This document shows, in pieces, positions 7,368-16,028 of a stretch of 64,000 nt of DNA. The notes below the pieces were generated by a model that saw nothing but the letters and a program-made list of their open reading frames with translations, was not told the origin of the DNA and ran no database searches. Every line of letters starts with the position of its first letter. Positions within the stretch are counted from its first letter, which is position 1. The DNA comes from Streptomyces rimosus subsp. rimosus. Lineage in GTDB: Bacteria > Actinomycetota > Actinomycetes > Streptomycetales > Streptomycetaceae. The position numbers and the translations under genes were made by a program. The stretch spans positions 1-64,000 of the forward strand of contig NZ_JOCQ01000034.1 in assembly GCF_000720725.1 (NCBI RefSeq), given 5' to 3'.

Positions 7368-9305
7368 TTACTGCCCGTTCTGCCCGTTCTGCTCGCCCTG
7401 TCGGCCCTGTCCGCCCTGCCCGCCTTGGTCGCGGTCCTCGGGCAGGCGGAGGCCGGCCAGGACGTTGTCGAAGACCTTCTTGTAGCGATCCCACTCGGCG
7501 GACGGCGCGGAGAGGTAGATGGCGTACTCCTTCTCGCCGGGACGGCCGAAGCCCAGGTCTATGGCGCGGAAGTCGCGCTTGCTGCCCGACCACTTCCACT
7601 CCCACAGCGCCGCGGGCCGGTCCCGGAAGACCGTGCTCTGCATCCGCAGTTGCTGGTAACCGGGGAACTTGCCCTCGTTGAGGGCGGCGCGCTCGTTGTC
7701 CTTCCAGCGCCGCAGTGGGTCCACGCCCGCGAAGTCGAGCGTCTCGATGCGCAGACCGACCAGTTGGTTCGGGTTGAGGTAGGTGTAGCCGTTCGACTGC
7801 TTCTGGCGGGTCCAGCCGTCCGGGAGGGGGAATTCGACATCGGCCGCCGGGTCCTTGACCCGGTGGTAGCCCGCGGGGACCGGGCGCGGGGTGGGCTTGG
7901 CCTTGGGCTTCGACGGGGAGAGCGACGGTTCCTCGGACCGGGGCGTGCGGCCGTCGGACGCCTGCGCGTTCCCGTCCGGCCGCAAGCCGAGGGCGTACAG
8001 GGTGCCGCCCACGAGGACCAGTGCGGCGACCACGGAGACGGTGGTGAGCAGGACCGTGCGGCGGCGTCTGCCGGGCTTCTTCTCGGAGGGGGGCGCGGTG
8101 GCGGCCGGGGCGGTGGTCGAGGCGGTGGTCGAGGCAGCGGCCGGGTGGCTGACCGGTGCGGTGGGGCCGGTGGGGCCGGTGGCGAATCCGCCGGTGGCGG
8201 CCAGGTTGCCGGTGGTGGCCGTACCACCCGTAACACCCGTACTGCTCCTAGCCGGACTCGTACCGCTCGTACCGCTCGTGGTCGGAGGTGCCAGGTGGTA
8301 CGAGCCGGTGGCCGAAGGGGGAGCCGGAGCAGGGGCCTGGGCCGGGGCCGGGGCGGACATACGGTCGCCCTGGGCCGGTGGCGTCGTACCGGCTGTGGTG
8401 GTGGCGGTGCCGTTGTCCGCCGTCGCCCCGTACGTGCTTGCACCGCTCAGCCATGCCGTGTCCGTGTGCGCGGCGGGTGCGCGCAGGGCCTGTTCCACGG
8501 CCTGGGCCGAGGGGCGGTCCGCGGGCTCCTTGGCCAGGAGGGCTTCGATCAGCCCGGTCAGCGCACCGGCCTTGCGCGGCGGGTCCAGCGGGTCCACGGC
8601 GATGGAGTACGCCGTCTCGACCGCCGTGAGCTTGCGGAACGGGGGCCGCCCCTCCAGCGCCTGGTAGAGCGTGGCGCCCAGCGCCCACAGGTCGGAGGCC
8701 GGTCCGGGGGTGCCGCCCCGAACCCGTTCGGGGGCCAGGTAGTCGATGGAGCCGATCAGCTCGCCGGTCTTGGTGAGGGTGGAGGTACCGGTGGCGACCG
8801 CGATGCCGAAGTCCGTGAGGACGACCCGGCCGTCCTCACCGAGCAGGACGTTGCCGGGCTTCACGTCACGGTGCAGGACGCCGGCGGAGTGTGCCGCCCG
8901 CAGCGCGGCGACCATGCCGCGGCCGATCCGGGCCACCTCGCCCAGCGGCACCGCCTCGTCCGAGAGCGTGGCCTCCTTGATCAGGTCGCCGAGCGTCACC
9001 GACGGCACGTACTCCATGACGATGCACGGCAGCCCGGCGTCGTCCACGACGTCGTGGACGCTGACCACGTTGGGGTGGTTGATACGGGCGGCGGACTGGG
9101 CCTCGCGGCGGGTGCGCTCGTTGCGGCGGGCCAGCTCGTCGGCCTCCAGCCCCGGGGAGACGTGCAGCCGCTTGACCGCGACCTGCCGGCCGAGCAGTTC
9201 GTCGTAGGACCGCCAGACGGTCCCCATCCCGCCCCGGCCTATCTCCTCGACCAGGCGGTACCGCCCGGCGACCAGTCGCCCGTCGTCCACCGCCGCCTCC
9301 GTCAC
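7368..9305 (-). CDS. Membrane Ser/Thr protein kinase (Pkn type)
   Basis: About 645 aa from the GTG at 9305, which has AAGGGG about 8 nt upstream; an in-frame start at 9356 would add 17 residues. Kinase domain: Gly loop GRGGMG, Lys in VAVKRL, catalytic LHRDVKPGNVLL, TDFGIA, and YLAPERV. Then come a long Thr/Ala/Pro/Gly-rich linker, a single membrane helix (TVLLTTVSVVAALVLVGG) and an external domain of about 190 residues (GYHRVKDPAADVEFPLPDGW). No PASTA repeats. It is one of three kinases of this design in the window and probably senses an extracellular or wall signal. It ends 13 nt from the convergent lipoprotein gene. Confidence 0.9.
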   Translation of the reverse strand: MTEAAVDDGRLVAGRYRLVEEIGRGGMGTVWRSYDELLGRQVAVKRLHVSPGLEADELARRNERTRREAQSAARINHPNVVSVHDVVDDAGLPCIVMEYVPSVTLGDLIKEATLSDEAVPLGEVARIGRGMVAALRAAHSAGVLHRDVKPGNVLLGEDGRVVLTDFGIAVATGTSTLTKTGELIGSIDYLAPERVRGGTPGPASDLWALGATLYQALEGRPPFRKLTAVETAYSIAVDPLDPPRKAGALTGLIEALLAKEPADRPSAQAVEQALRAPAAHTDTAWLSGASTYGATADNGTATTTAGTTPPAQGDRMSAPAPAQAPAPAPPSATGSYHLAPPTTSGTSGTSPARSSTGVTGGTATTGNLAATGGFATGPTGPTAPVSHPAAASTTASTTAPAATAPPSEKKPGRRRRTVLLTTVSVVAALVLVGGTLYALGLRPDGNAQASDGRTPRSEEPSLSPSKPKAKPTPRPVPAGYHRVKDPAADVEFPLPDGWTRQKQSNGYTYLNPNQLVGLRIETLDFAGVDPLRRWKDNERAALNEGKFPGYQQLRMQSTVFRDRPAALWEWKWSGSKRDFRAIDLGFGRPGEKEYAIYLSAPSAEWDRYKKVFDNVLAGLRLPEDRDQGGQGGQGRQGEQNGQNGQ

Positions 9306-9437
9306 CGCGCCGTGCCCCTTGCCCCTTCGGTTCCCCCGTACAGGTGTCCGGCGCAACGATAGTCGTCCGGCGGGCGTCGGCGGGGGACCGGGGCGCGGTC
9401 TCCGGGCGTGTGCCGCGCACGACCCGGAGGTCGGCGC

Positions 9438-10574
9438 TCACACGGAAGACTCTGCGACCCGCGCACGGTCGCTCTCGCCCTCCGAGAGGAACGCCGCCAG
9501 CTCCTGTCCCTGCTCGGTCACGGCGGTGCGCTCGGCCCGGGAGAAAGGGCGCAGCGGGGTGGCCGTCACGGTGCCGTCCTCGACGGTCCAGGTCGCGGCG
9601 ACCCGGCCGTCGACCAGGACGACGCGGGCGCCGGCGACCGAGAGGCCGCGGTGGGCGTCGTCGATGATCCGGCCGCGGTCCTGGTAGCCGAGGATCGCGT
9701 TGTCGAACGCGGGCAGGAACCGTACCGGCGCGGGCGTATCGGGATCGGGGCGCGGAGCGTCGGGGAGGTCGAGCAGTTCCCGGCCGCGCTCGTCGCGGAA
9801 GGTGATCAGCTCCTCGCGTACGGCGGCGACCGCGGCCGGCAGTCCGGCGAGGCCGCACCAGGCGCGCAGGTCGGCGGAGGCGGCGGGGCCGTAGGCAGCG
9901 AGGTAGCGGCGTATCAGGGCCGCGCCCACCGGGTCGGGGCCGTCCGGGGTGTCCGGGGTGTCCGGGTCGATGCCGTTCCGGGCGGCCGGCGGGTCGATGT
10001 CGCGGCCGAGCCAGGTGGCGAGCGGCAGGTACCGGGCGCCCGCCCTCGCCCGCCACACTCCGCGCGGCGGCAGCTGCACCATCGGGATCAGGGCGGCGAC
10101 CAGCATCTCCCCCAGCGGCCGCAGCCCGGGCTCGGGCCAGCGGTCGGCGACCGCCCGTGCCAGCTCGGGCATCGAGCGGGGCTCGCCGTCGGCCATGACC
10201 GCGCGGCCCGCGGCGGCGAGTTCGTCGAAGTCCACCCCGTCGAGTTCGCGGCGGTAGGCGCCTTGTGCGCGTTGGCGCAGCATGGCGTCGTGGCGGGCGC
10301 GCCAGGCCAGTGCGTCGTCAGCGGTGACGAGGTGGACGGTGCGGCGCATGAGGTGCGTACGGACGACGCGCCGTCCGGTCAGCAGGTCGGAGAGCGACGA
10401 CGGGTCGAAGGCGCGCAGCCGCGACCAGAGCCCGATGAACGGTTCCTGCGGTTCCTGCGCCTGGAGGCCGCAGAGGTGCCCGACGGCGTCGAGGACCGGC
10501 AGATCGGCGCGGTCGAGGAGCAACTGACGGGCGAGGGTGGCGCGGTTGAGGGCCCGGTTGTCGAGAACGGTCAT
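9438..10574 (-). CDS. Winged-helix DNA-binding domain protein (HTH_42/AlkZ-like)
   Basis: 378 aa from the ATG at 10574 (MTVLDNRALNRATLARQ); an upstream frame extension to 10826 looks non-coding. The chain fits the HTH_42 family: VGHLCGLQAQEPQEPFIGLW near the N-terminus, HLMRRTVHLVTADDALAW, and a C-terminal RFLPAFDNAILGYQDRGRI. Members include AlkZ-type DNA glycosylases that unhook interstrand crosslinks, although many Streptomyces paralogues are uncharacterised; the QxQ-like LQAQ catalytic motif is visible here. It diverges from a WYL-domain regulator, the usual neighbour of this family, which probably controls it. Confidence 0.75.
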   Translation of the reverse strand: MTVLDNRALNRATLARQLLLDRADLPVLDAVGHLCGLQAQEPQEPFIGLWSRLRAFDPSSLSDLLTGRRVVRTHLMRRTVHLVTADDALAWRARHDAMLRQRAQGAYRRELDGVDFDELAAAGRAVMADGEPRSMPELARAVADRWPEPGLRPLGEMLVAALIPMVQLPPRGVWRARAGARYLPLATWLGRDIDPPAARNGIDPDTPDTPDGPDPVGAALIRRYLAAYGPAASADLRAWCGLAGLPAAVAAVREELITFRDERGRELLDLPDAPRPDPDTPAPVRFLPAFDNAILGYQDRGRIIDDAHRGLSVAGARVVLVDGRVAATWTVEDGTVTATPLRPFSRAERTAVTEQGQELAAFLSEGESDRARVAESSV

Positions 10575-10715
10575 GTGCGTCCTTGCCTTGTGCCTGCTGC
10601 TCGGTGGCCTTGTGGCCCAGTCATGTCGTGATGTTGCGGCCAGGTGGCCTGGTGATGGCCAGGCGGCCTGGTGGTGGCCCGGCGGTGCGATGGTGGTCAT
10701 CTTGCCGGACGTAGC

Positions 10716-10730
10716 GGACAGGTTGTGTCC
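10716..10730. promoter_or_regulatory. Inverted repeat in divergent promoter, candidate WYL-regulator site
   Basis: GGACA-N5-TGTCC, 23 nt before the WYL gene start. The string GGACAGGTT recurs inside the inverted repeat upstream of the second WYL regulator near 58446, supporting a shared type of operator. Confidence 0.5.
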
Positions 10731-10753
10731 TCTATGGCAGGCAGCATGGGGCC

Positions 10754-11806
10754 ATGCAGAAGACTTCAGCGCGGCTGCTCGCCCTGCTCTCGCTGCTCCA
10801 GACGCGCCGGGACTGGCCGGGAGCACTGCTGGCCGAGCGGCTGGACATCAGCGCGCGCACCGTACGCCGTGACGTCGACCGCTTGCGGGAACTCGGCTAC
10901 CCCATCGCCTCGACCAAGGGCCCCGACGGCGGCTACCGGCTCGGGGCCGGGTCGGAGCTGCCCCCGTTGCTCTTCGATGACGAGCAGGCCGTCGCCCTGG
11001 TCGTGGCGCTGCGGAACGCCACCACCACCGGGGCCGGTGTCGAGGAGGCCGCGGCGCGCGCTCTGCACACCGTCCGGCAGGTCATGCCCGCGCGCTTGCG
11101 CCACCGGATCGACACCTTCCAGGTCACTGCTGTCGAGCGACCGATGGCGCGGCCGCATCCGCGCGTGGAGAGTGGTGTGCTGATGGCGCTCAGCGCTGCG
11201 GTGCACGCCCGGGAGGTACTGCGGTTCGATTACGCGCGGGTGTCCTCACCGGACGCTTCGGCGCCCCCGCCAGACACTCCGGCGTCCTCACCGGCCACTT
11301 CGGCGTCCCCGCCGGTCACTCCGGCGCCCCCGCCGCGCCGGGTGGAGCCCCATCACCTGGTCACCTGGGGAGGCCGCTGGTACCTCGTCGCCTGGGATCT
11401 CGACCGGGCGGACTGGCGTACGTTCCGGGCGGACCGGATCGGCGCGCCACGTACGCCTACGGGGCCACGCTTCGCCCCGCGCGACCTGCCGGGAGGGGAT
11501 ATCGCCGCCTTCGTCGCCGGGCGTTTTCAGGGATCCGACGGGCCGGGCGGATGGCCCTGCCGGGGCGAGGTGGTCCTCGGGCTGCCCGCCGCTGCCGTGT
11601 CCCCGTACCTCCGTGACGGTGTCGTGGAGGAGCTGGGACCGGACCGGTGCCGGCTGGTGTCGGGGTCCTGGTCGTGGGCTGCCCTGGCCGCCGATATCGG
11701 CAGGTTCGACGCGGACATCGAGGTGGTGGGGCCGGGCGAGCTGCGGGAGGCGTTCGGGCGGTTGGCCCGGCGGTACGCCGATGCCGCGGGCGGTCCATCG
11801 GCGTAG
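10754..11806 (+). CDS. YafY-type regulator: HTH_11 plus WYL domain
   Basis: 350 aa. Residues 5-60 are an HTH_11 (LLALLSLLQTRRDWPGALLA, ISARTVRRDVDRLRELGYPI). A WYL domain starts about residue 140 (VLRFDYARV, later HHLVTWGGRWYLVAWD and WRTFRADRIG), followed by the WCX C-terminal region. WYL domains sense ligands or nucleic acid and regulate the adjacent gene, here the divergent winged-helix protein. A 42-bp duplication inserts two copies of a Ser/Pro/Ala-rich 14-residue unit between the first two WYL strands, an unusual place for low-complexity sequence. Confidence 0.88.
   Translation: MQKTSARLLALLSLLQTRRDWPGALLAERLDISARTVRRDVDRLRELGYPIASTKGPDGGYRLGAGSELPPLLFDDEQAVALVVALRNATTTGAGVEEAAARALHTVRQVMPARLRHRIDTFQVTAVERPMARPHPRVESGVLMALSAAVHAREVLRFDYARVSSPDASAPPPDTPASSPATSASPPVTPAPPPRRVEPHHLVTWGGRWYLVAWDLDRADWRTFRADRIGAPRTPTGPRFAPRDLPGGDIAAFVAGRFQGSDGPGGWPCRGEVVLGLPAAAVSPYLRDGVVEELGPDRCRLVSGSWSWAALAADIGRFDADIEVVGPGELREAFGRLARRYADAAGGPSA
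11243..11326 (+). repeat. 42-bp direct duplication inside the WYL coding region
   Basis: Two adjacent 42-bp units (11243-11284 and 11285-11326) differ at a handful of positions. They encode SSPDASAPPPDTPA and SSPATSASPPVTPA and keep the reading frame. Confidence 0.85.
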
Positions 11807-11900
11807 TCGCCGGGGGTCGGGGACGGCCCCGGATGATCTCAGGGACCAACCAGGGTTCCCACGGATGCCGTCCGTCCGCGCGGCTTGCCACCATGGGCGC

Positions 11901-13535
11901 ATGAACGATGCCGCCCCCGCCGACAACACGACGGGCCCCGCCGGGGACGCGTCCGGCCCCACGGGCACCCCGCCGGCCCCCGACGCCACCCGCCCGGCGC
12001 CGCAGACGCACCCGCGCCGCAGCCGGCGGCACAAGGTGATCGCCGGGGTGTGCGGGGGCCTGGGCCGGCACTGGGACCTGGACCCGGTGATCTTCCGGAT
12101 CGTGCTGGCCGTGCTGGCGGCCTCCGGCGGCATCGGCCTGATCGTGTACGGCTTCGCCTGGCTGCTGATCCCGCAGGAGGGCGAGGACGAGAACGAGGGG
12201 CGCCGGCTGCTGTCCGGCCGGGTCGAGGGCACGGCGCTGACCGCCCTGCTGTTCGCGCTGGTCGGCTGCGGCTTCTTCCTCACCTCCCTCGCCAACCGCG
12301 GCGTGCTGGCTTTCACCGTCATGCTCGCGCTGGCGGTGGGCGGTTCGGCGTACTGGTCGCGGCAGCGCCGTACGGCCGGGCCGGACGGGCCCGGAGCGAT
12401 GGACCCGGCGACCGCCCAGGCCGTCGCGGACGCGCCGCCCGAGACGATGGCGCCGCCCACCCGTAACGGCCCGTCCTGGTGGCGGGACCCGCTCTCCAAG
12501 GAAGGGACGGCCGGCGTGGGCTATCTGTGGGGGCCGGACGGCGCTTCGCACGGGGCCTCGTACGGGTCTTCGTACGGAGCTTCGTATGGGCATGAGCAGG
12601 CGTACGGCGACAAGGCCGGAGCGGGTGGCCGCCCGTCCGGCGCGACGGCGTGGGGCGGTCCCGGGGGGCCGCGTACCGGCGTACCCGCCAAGCGCCGCCG
12701 GGCGGGCCGGCCGATCGGTGGCTGGACGTTCCTGCTGGCGGTGATCGCGGCCATGGCGGCGGGCGGGGCCGCGGCGGAGCACCACCAGCCGTCCACCGTC
12801 CTCGTCGCCGGTCTCTCCGCGGCGCTCGTGGTCTTCGGGCTCGGACTGGTGATCAGCGCCTGGTGGGGGCGGACCGGCGGCGGCACGGTCTTCATGGTGA
12901 TCCTGACGTCCCTGCTGCTGGCGGGCGCCGCCGTGCTGCCCCCGAACGTCACCACCGACTGGCACAACCGGGTATGGGCGCCGATGGACGCCGCTTCCGT
13001 ACGGGAGAGTTACGACATCGGGGCCGGGCGCGGGGAGCTGGACCTGTCCAACATCCCGTTCAAGAACGGGCAGACGGTACGGACGCGGGCCTCGGTCGGC
13101 GCCGGGCAGCTCCAGGTGACCATGCCCGAAGGCGTCACGGCGCGGCTGCGCATCGACGTGGGGCTGGGCGACGTACGGCTGCCGGGCGAAACATCGAAGG
13201 ACTTTGACCTCACGGCCGACCAGGAGCAGACCATCACCCTGCCGGCCACGGGGCTGAAGGACGGCGAGAAGCCGCACGGCACGCTCGATCTCGACCTGAA
13301 GGTGGGGGCGGGGCAGGTGTCGGTGGAGCGGAAGGCTCCTACGGGGGCGTCGGCGTCCGCCACTCCGTCGCCGTCGCCATCGGCCTCGGCCTCGGCCGGG
13401 GACGCGCCCGCAGCGGCCGACACTCCCGAGGCGGCCGCGGTTCCCGCGGGAGCCTCGGTTCCCGCGGCGGCCGACGCCCCCGCCGTGCCCACAGCGGCCT
13501 CGCCCGCCGTCCCGTCCCGAGGAGAGCACCAGTGA
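11901..13535 (+). CDS. PspC-domain membrane protein with LiaF-like C-terminus
   Basis: 544 aa from the ATG at 11901. Residues about 35-95 are a PspC domain (RHKVIAGVCGGLGRHWDL, then LIVYGFAWLLIP). Further membrane helices follow (TALLFALVGCGFFLTSLA; GWTFLLAVIAAMAAGGAAA; two more to residue 360), with a Ser/Tyr/Gly-rich loop (GASYGSSYGASYG). The C-terminal half (YDIGAGRGELDLSNIP ... VGLGDVRLPGE) resembles the soluble beta-domain of LiaF/DUF2154 cell-wall stress proteins. The tail is Ala/Pro/Ser-rich. It is probably an envelope-stress component and may functionally pair with the PspC-domain kinase 6 kb away. Translationally coupled to the next gene. Confidence 0.88.
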   Translation: MNDAAPADNTTGPAGDASGPTGTPPAPDATRPAPQTHPRRSRRHKVIAGVCGGLGRHWDLDPVIFRIVLAVLAASGGIGLIVYGFAWLLIPQEGEDENEGRRLLSGRVEGTALTALLFALVGCGFFLTSLANRGVLAFTVMLALAVGGSAYWSRQRRTAGPDGPGAMDPATAQAVADAPPETMAPPTRNGPSWWRDPLSKEGTAGVGYLWGPDGASHGASYGSSYGASYGHEQAYGDKAGAGGRPSGATAWGGPGGPRTGVPAKRRRAGRPIGGWTFLLAVIAAMAAGGAAAEHHQPSTVLVAGLSAALVVFGLGLVISAWWGRTGGGTVFMVILTSLLLAGAAVLPPNVTTDWHNRVWAPMDAASVRESYDIGAGRGELDLSNIPFKNGQTVRTRASVGAGQLQVTMPEGVTARLRIDVGLGDVRLPGETSKDFDLTADQEQTITLPATGLKDGEKPHGTLDLDLKVGAGQVSVERKAPTGASASATPSPSPSASASAGDAPAAADTPEAAAVPAGASVPAAADAPAVPTAASPAVPSRGEHQ

Positions 13536-13750
13536 AGCGCCATCGTTTCGAGCCCGCCCGGCTCATCACCGGTCTGACCGCGCTCGGCGTGGGCGGGGCC
13601 TACGCGTGCGAAGCGGCCGGGGTGGTGGACCTGCCGGGCGCGCTGCCCGTACTGGCCGTACCGGCGGGACTGTGCCTGGCCGGTGCGACGGCGGCCGTCT
13701 GGAGCGTGGTCCGGCGGCAGCGTTCGGCGTCATCCGCGGCGCGCGACTGA
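13532..13750 (+). CDS. Small membrane protein
   Basis: 72 aa. The GTG start overlaps the stop of the PspC gene by 4 nt (GTGA), so the two are translationally coupled. Two hydrophobic stretches (LITGLTALGVGGAYACEA and LPVLAVPAGLCLAGATAAV) predict a hairpin membrane protein with a basic C-terminus. No recognised domain; likely an accessory to the PspC/LiaF-like protein. Confidence 0.7.
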   Translation: MKRHRFEPARLITGLTALGVGGAYACEAAGVVDLPGALPVLAVPAGLCLAGATAAVWSVVRRQRSASSAARD

Positions 13751-13817
13751 GATCCGCGACCGGCGTCTCCGCGACCGGCGTCTTCGCGATTGGCGTGTCC
13801 GCGACCGACGTGTCCAA
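13751..13817. repeat. 15-bp tandem repeat between convergent genes
   Basis: About four and a half copies of a unit like TCCGCGACCGGCGTC between the small membrane protein and the doxX-like gene. No coding role is evident. Confidence 0.7.
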
Positions 13818-13829
13818 GACCAGCGCCGC

Positions 13830-14372
13830 TCAGCCGAACAGCTGCCGACCCTGCCTACTGCGCCGTGCCGCCAGCGCCGCGTCCACGGACAGCATCGGTG
13901 CCCCGGCGAGCACCAGCGGCAGCCACGCCATCAGGTAGGCCAGGTCGTTGCCGTAGTAGTAGGGCTCGGTCGACCAGCTCACGGTGAGCCACAGGCTCAG
14001 CGAGATCAGCGCGCCGCCAAGCGCGGCGACGCGCGCGAACAGCCCGGCCAGCGTGCCGATGCCGACCGCCAGCTCCCCTGCCGCGATGGCGTACCCGAAG
14101 CTCGCCGGGTCCTTGAGCGCCAGGTCCACCAGCTGGGGCACGGCCGAGGTGCCCCGTATCTGCTGCATCAGCGCGCCGATCGACCCGCTGCCGCTCGCCG
14201 CGAAGAACGCCGGGTCGGTCAGCTTGTCCAGGCCCGCGTAGACGAAGGTGACGCCGAGGAAGATCCGCAGCGGCAGCAGCGCGTAGCGCGCCATCGCGTC
14301 GCGCGGCCCGCCGCCCCTGCCCGTTCCGGGCCCCACCGGGCCGGCACCGACCGCACGATCCGCGTGAGCCAT
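13830..14372 (-). CDS. DoxX family membrane protein
   Basis: 180 aa from the ATG at 14372, which has GGAGAGG about 8 nt upstream; an in-frame ATG at 14435 lacks such a site. Four membrane helices with the DoxX signature: PLRIFLGVTFVYAGLDKL at the first, AAGELAVGIGTLAGLFARV at the second. DoxX proteins often work in thiosulfate oxidation or redox stress complexes; here there is no partner gene to specify the role. Confidence 0.85.
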   Translation of the reverse strand: MAHADRAVGAGPVGPGTGRGGGPRDAMARYALLPLRIFLGVTFVYAGLDKLTDPAFFAASGSGSIGALMQQIRGTSAVPQLVDLALKDPASFGYAIAAGELAVGIGTLAGLFARVAALGGALISLSLWLTVSWSTEPYYYGNDLAYLMAWLPLVLAGAPMLSVDAALAARRSRQGRQLFG

Positions 14373-14489
14373 GGCATCCGCCTCTCCGTCACCGCCGGAC
14401 GCAGACGATTGTGCCTGCGCCGGTGCGTTCCGCAAGGGATACGGATGTGTTCGGGCGGGGCGTTCAGTCGTATGCGAAGACCCGCCCGG

Positions 14490-15857
14490 TCAGTCCTGTA
14501 CGTCGATGGCGTAGCTGTTCGTCTCCACGCCCGCGGCCGTGACGACCCGGACCTCCACCCGGCCCGGCTCCACGTCCGCCGGTACGGGCACGGTCAGCAG
14601 CCCGTCCGTGGGGTTCCCGAAGCCGCCGGCGACCGGCACGAGCGGTACGTGCACGTGCACCGGGCCGATCCGTACGACGGTGCGCGCCAGCAGGTCCGGG
14701 GCCTGGGCGCCGGGCGGTACGAAGCCGGTGCCGCGGATCTCGATGTCGTCGCCGGTACGGATCGGCGCGGCCAGGTCGCCCGGCTCCCGGGCCCGTACGA
14801 CGGACAGGACGACCGGACGGCCGCCCTCCGCGTACTTGCCCGCCACGTACATGAGCGCCCCGATGACCACGATGACGCCGAACGTCCACGGCAGGTCCGG
14901 CAGCCGGGACGGGTCGCGGGCCAGGCGTACCAGGGCGAAGGAGAGGGCCGCGACGTTCAGCAGCAGGTACTGGGTGTCGGTGAGGCTCGCGCGCCCCGCG
15001 TCGTCCGTGAGCAGGTCGCCCGCGCGCGGCCGTTCCGCGCGCACCTTCTGGAGGCGGCGCCCCTGGATGCGTACGACGACGACCCGGCGGACGAGCACCG
15101 CCACCGCGCAGGTGACGGCCAGTACGGCCAGCAGTGCGGCACCGTCGGGGAGTTGCAGCCCGTCGACGAGTGCGGCGCGGGTGTCCGCGTCCGTCACCAC
15201 GGCCAGCTGGACGGCCTGTACGAGGACGGCGTACGCGACGAGCAGCAGCCAGCCCGCGGCCACCGTGCGCGAGGTCGAGAGCCGGTTGTCCTCGCCGATC
15301 AGCGGCGCGAGCAGGCCGCCGCGGGCGCGGTGGCGCCACGCCGCGCCGGTCAGGGCGAGCGTGAGGGCCGCCGCGGCGGCCAGTCCCGCCGTACGCTGCA
15401 CCGTCCAGCCGGTGCCGATCGCGGTCAGGGCCTGGACGAGCAGGAGCACGCCGAGGCCGCCCCACATCACCAGCAGCGAGCACCGCCATACGGCGTCCAG
15501 CCAGGCCGTGCCCTCGGCGGCGGCGCGCTCGGCGACCGTACGGGCCGAGAGGGCCAGTTCGTCCGAGACCCACTGCCGCGCGGCACCCGCCGAGTGCGCG
15601 AGCGCGGCCGGTACGCCGCGGCCGGCGGCGTACTCCTCGCGCAGCGCCATGAACGCGGCGACCGCCCGGCGGTGCCCCTCACGCGCGCCGCGCGGGCACT
15701 TGCCGCAGGTGCAGTCACCACCACCGCCGCCACTCCCACCGGGCTCCCCGGCTCCCGGCCCGCCGGCCGCCCGGAACCCTTCGGCCCCTCCGCTCCCCGA
15801 ACCGCCTCCGGGCACTCCGGGCGCTCCCGCCGCCCCGCCCGCCGTCTCCACCGACAC
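14490..15857 (-). CDS. Polytopic membrane protein with C-terminal IPT/TIG-like domain, unknown function
   Basis: 455 aa from the GTG at 15857 (GGAG 5 nt upstream); a GTG seven codons earlier is possible. The Gly-rich N-terminus contains a compact cysteine cluster, CTCGKC, followed by a helical stretch (AVAAFMALREEYAAGRG). Five to six membrane helices follow between about residues 120 and 350, with the loop GEDNRLSTSRTVAAGWL. The last 100 residues form a soluble beta-rich domain (DDIEIRGTGFVPPGAQ ... VEVRVVTAAGVETNSYAI) resembling an IPT/TIG fold. I do not recognise the family. The cysteine cluster could bind metal. Confidence 0.7.
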   Translation of the reverse strand: MSVETAGGAAGAPGVPGGGSGSGGAEGFRAAGGPGAGEPGGSGGGGGDCTCGKCPRGAREGHRRAVAAFMALREEYAAGRGVPAALAHSAGAARQWVSDELALSARTVAERAAAEGTAWLDAVWRCSLLVMWGGLGVLLLVQALTAIGTGWTVQRTAGLAAAAALTLALTGAAWRHRARGGLLAPLIGEDNRLSTSRTVAAGWLLLVAYAVLVQAVQLAVVTDADTRAALVDGLQLPDGAALLAVLAVTCAVAVLVRRVVVVRIQGRRLQKVRAERPRAGDLLTDDAGRASLTDTQYLLLNVAALSFALVRLARDPSRLPDLPWTFGVIVVIGALMYVAGKYAEGGRPVVLSVVRAREPGDLAAPIRTGDDIEIRGTGFVPPGAQAPDLLARTVVRIGPVHVHVPLVPVAGGFGNPTDGLLTVPVPADVEPGRVEVRVVTAAGVETNSYAIDVQD

Positions 15858-16028
15858 GTCCGCTCCGCCCCGACCCACCAGTCGTCGTCAACTTCACCTT
15901 ACTGAGAGGGAATTGTGCCGTACGGGGAAAGGCCGGGAAGCCGTGCGCCAGGGTTTACGGGCGGTGATGAGGTGGCGCGGTGTTGACGCCCGGGGGCTCG
16001 GGGCTCTGGGGTTCGGGGCTCCGGGGGC

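Noticed and set aside
10575..10826. N-terminal extension of the winged-helix gene to 10826
   Set aside because: The extra 84 residues are unlike the family, overlap the divergent promoter and the start of the WYL gene, and an ATG at 10574 begins the conserved region.
13683..15905. 740-codon plus-strand frame opposite the DoxX and membrane protein genes
   Set aside because: Shadow of two minus-strand genes with clear membrane topology; no protein family resemblance.
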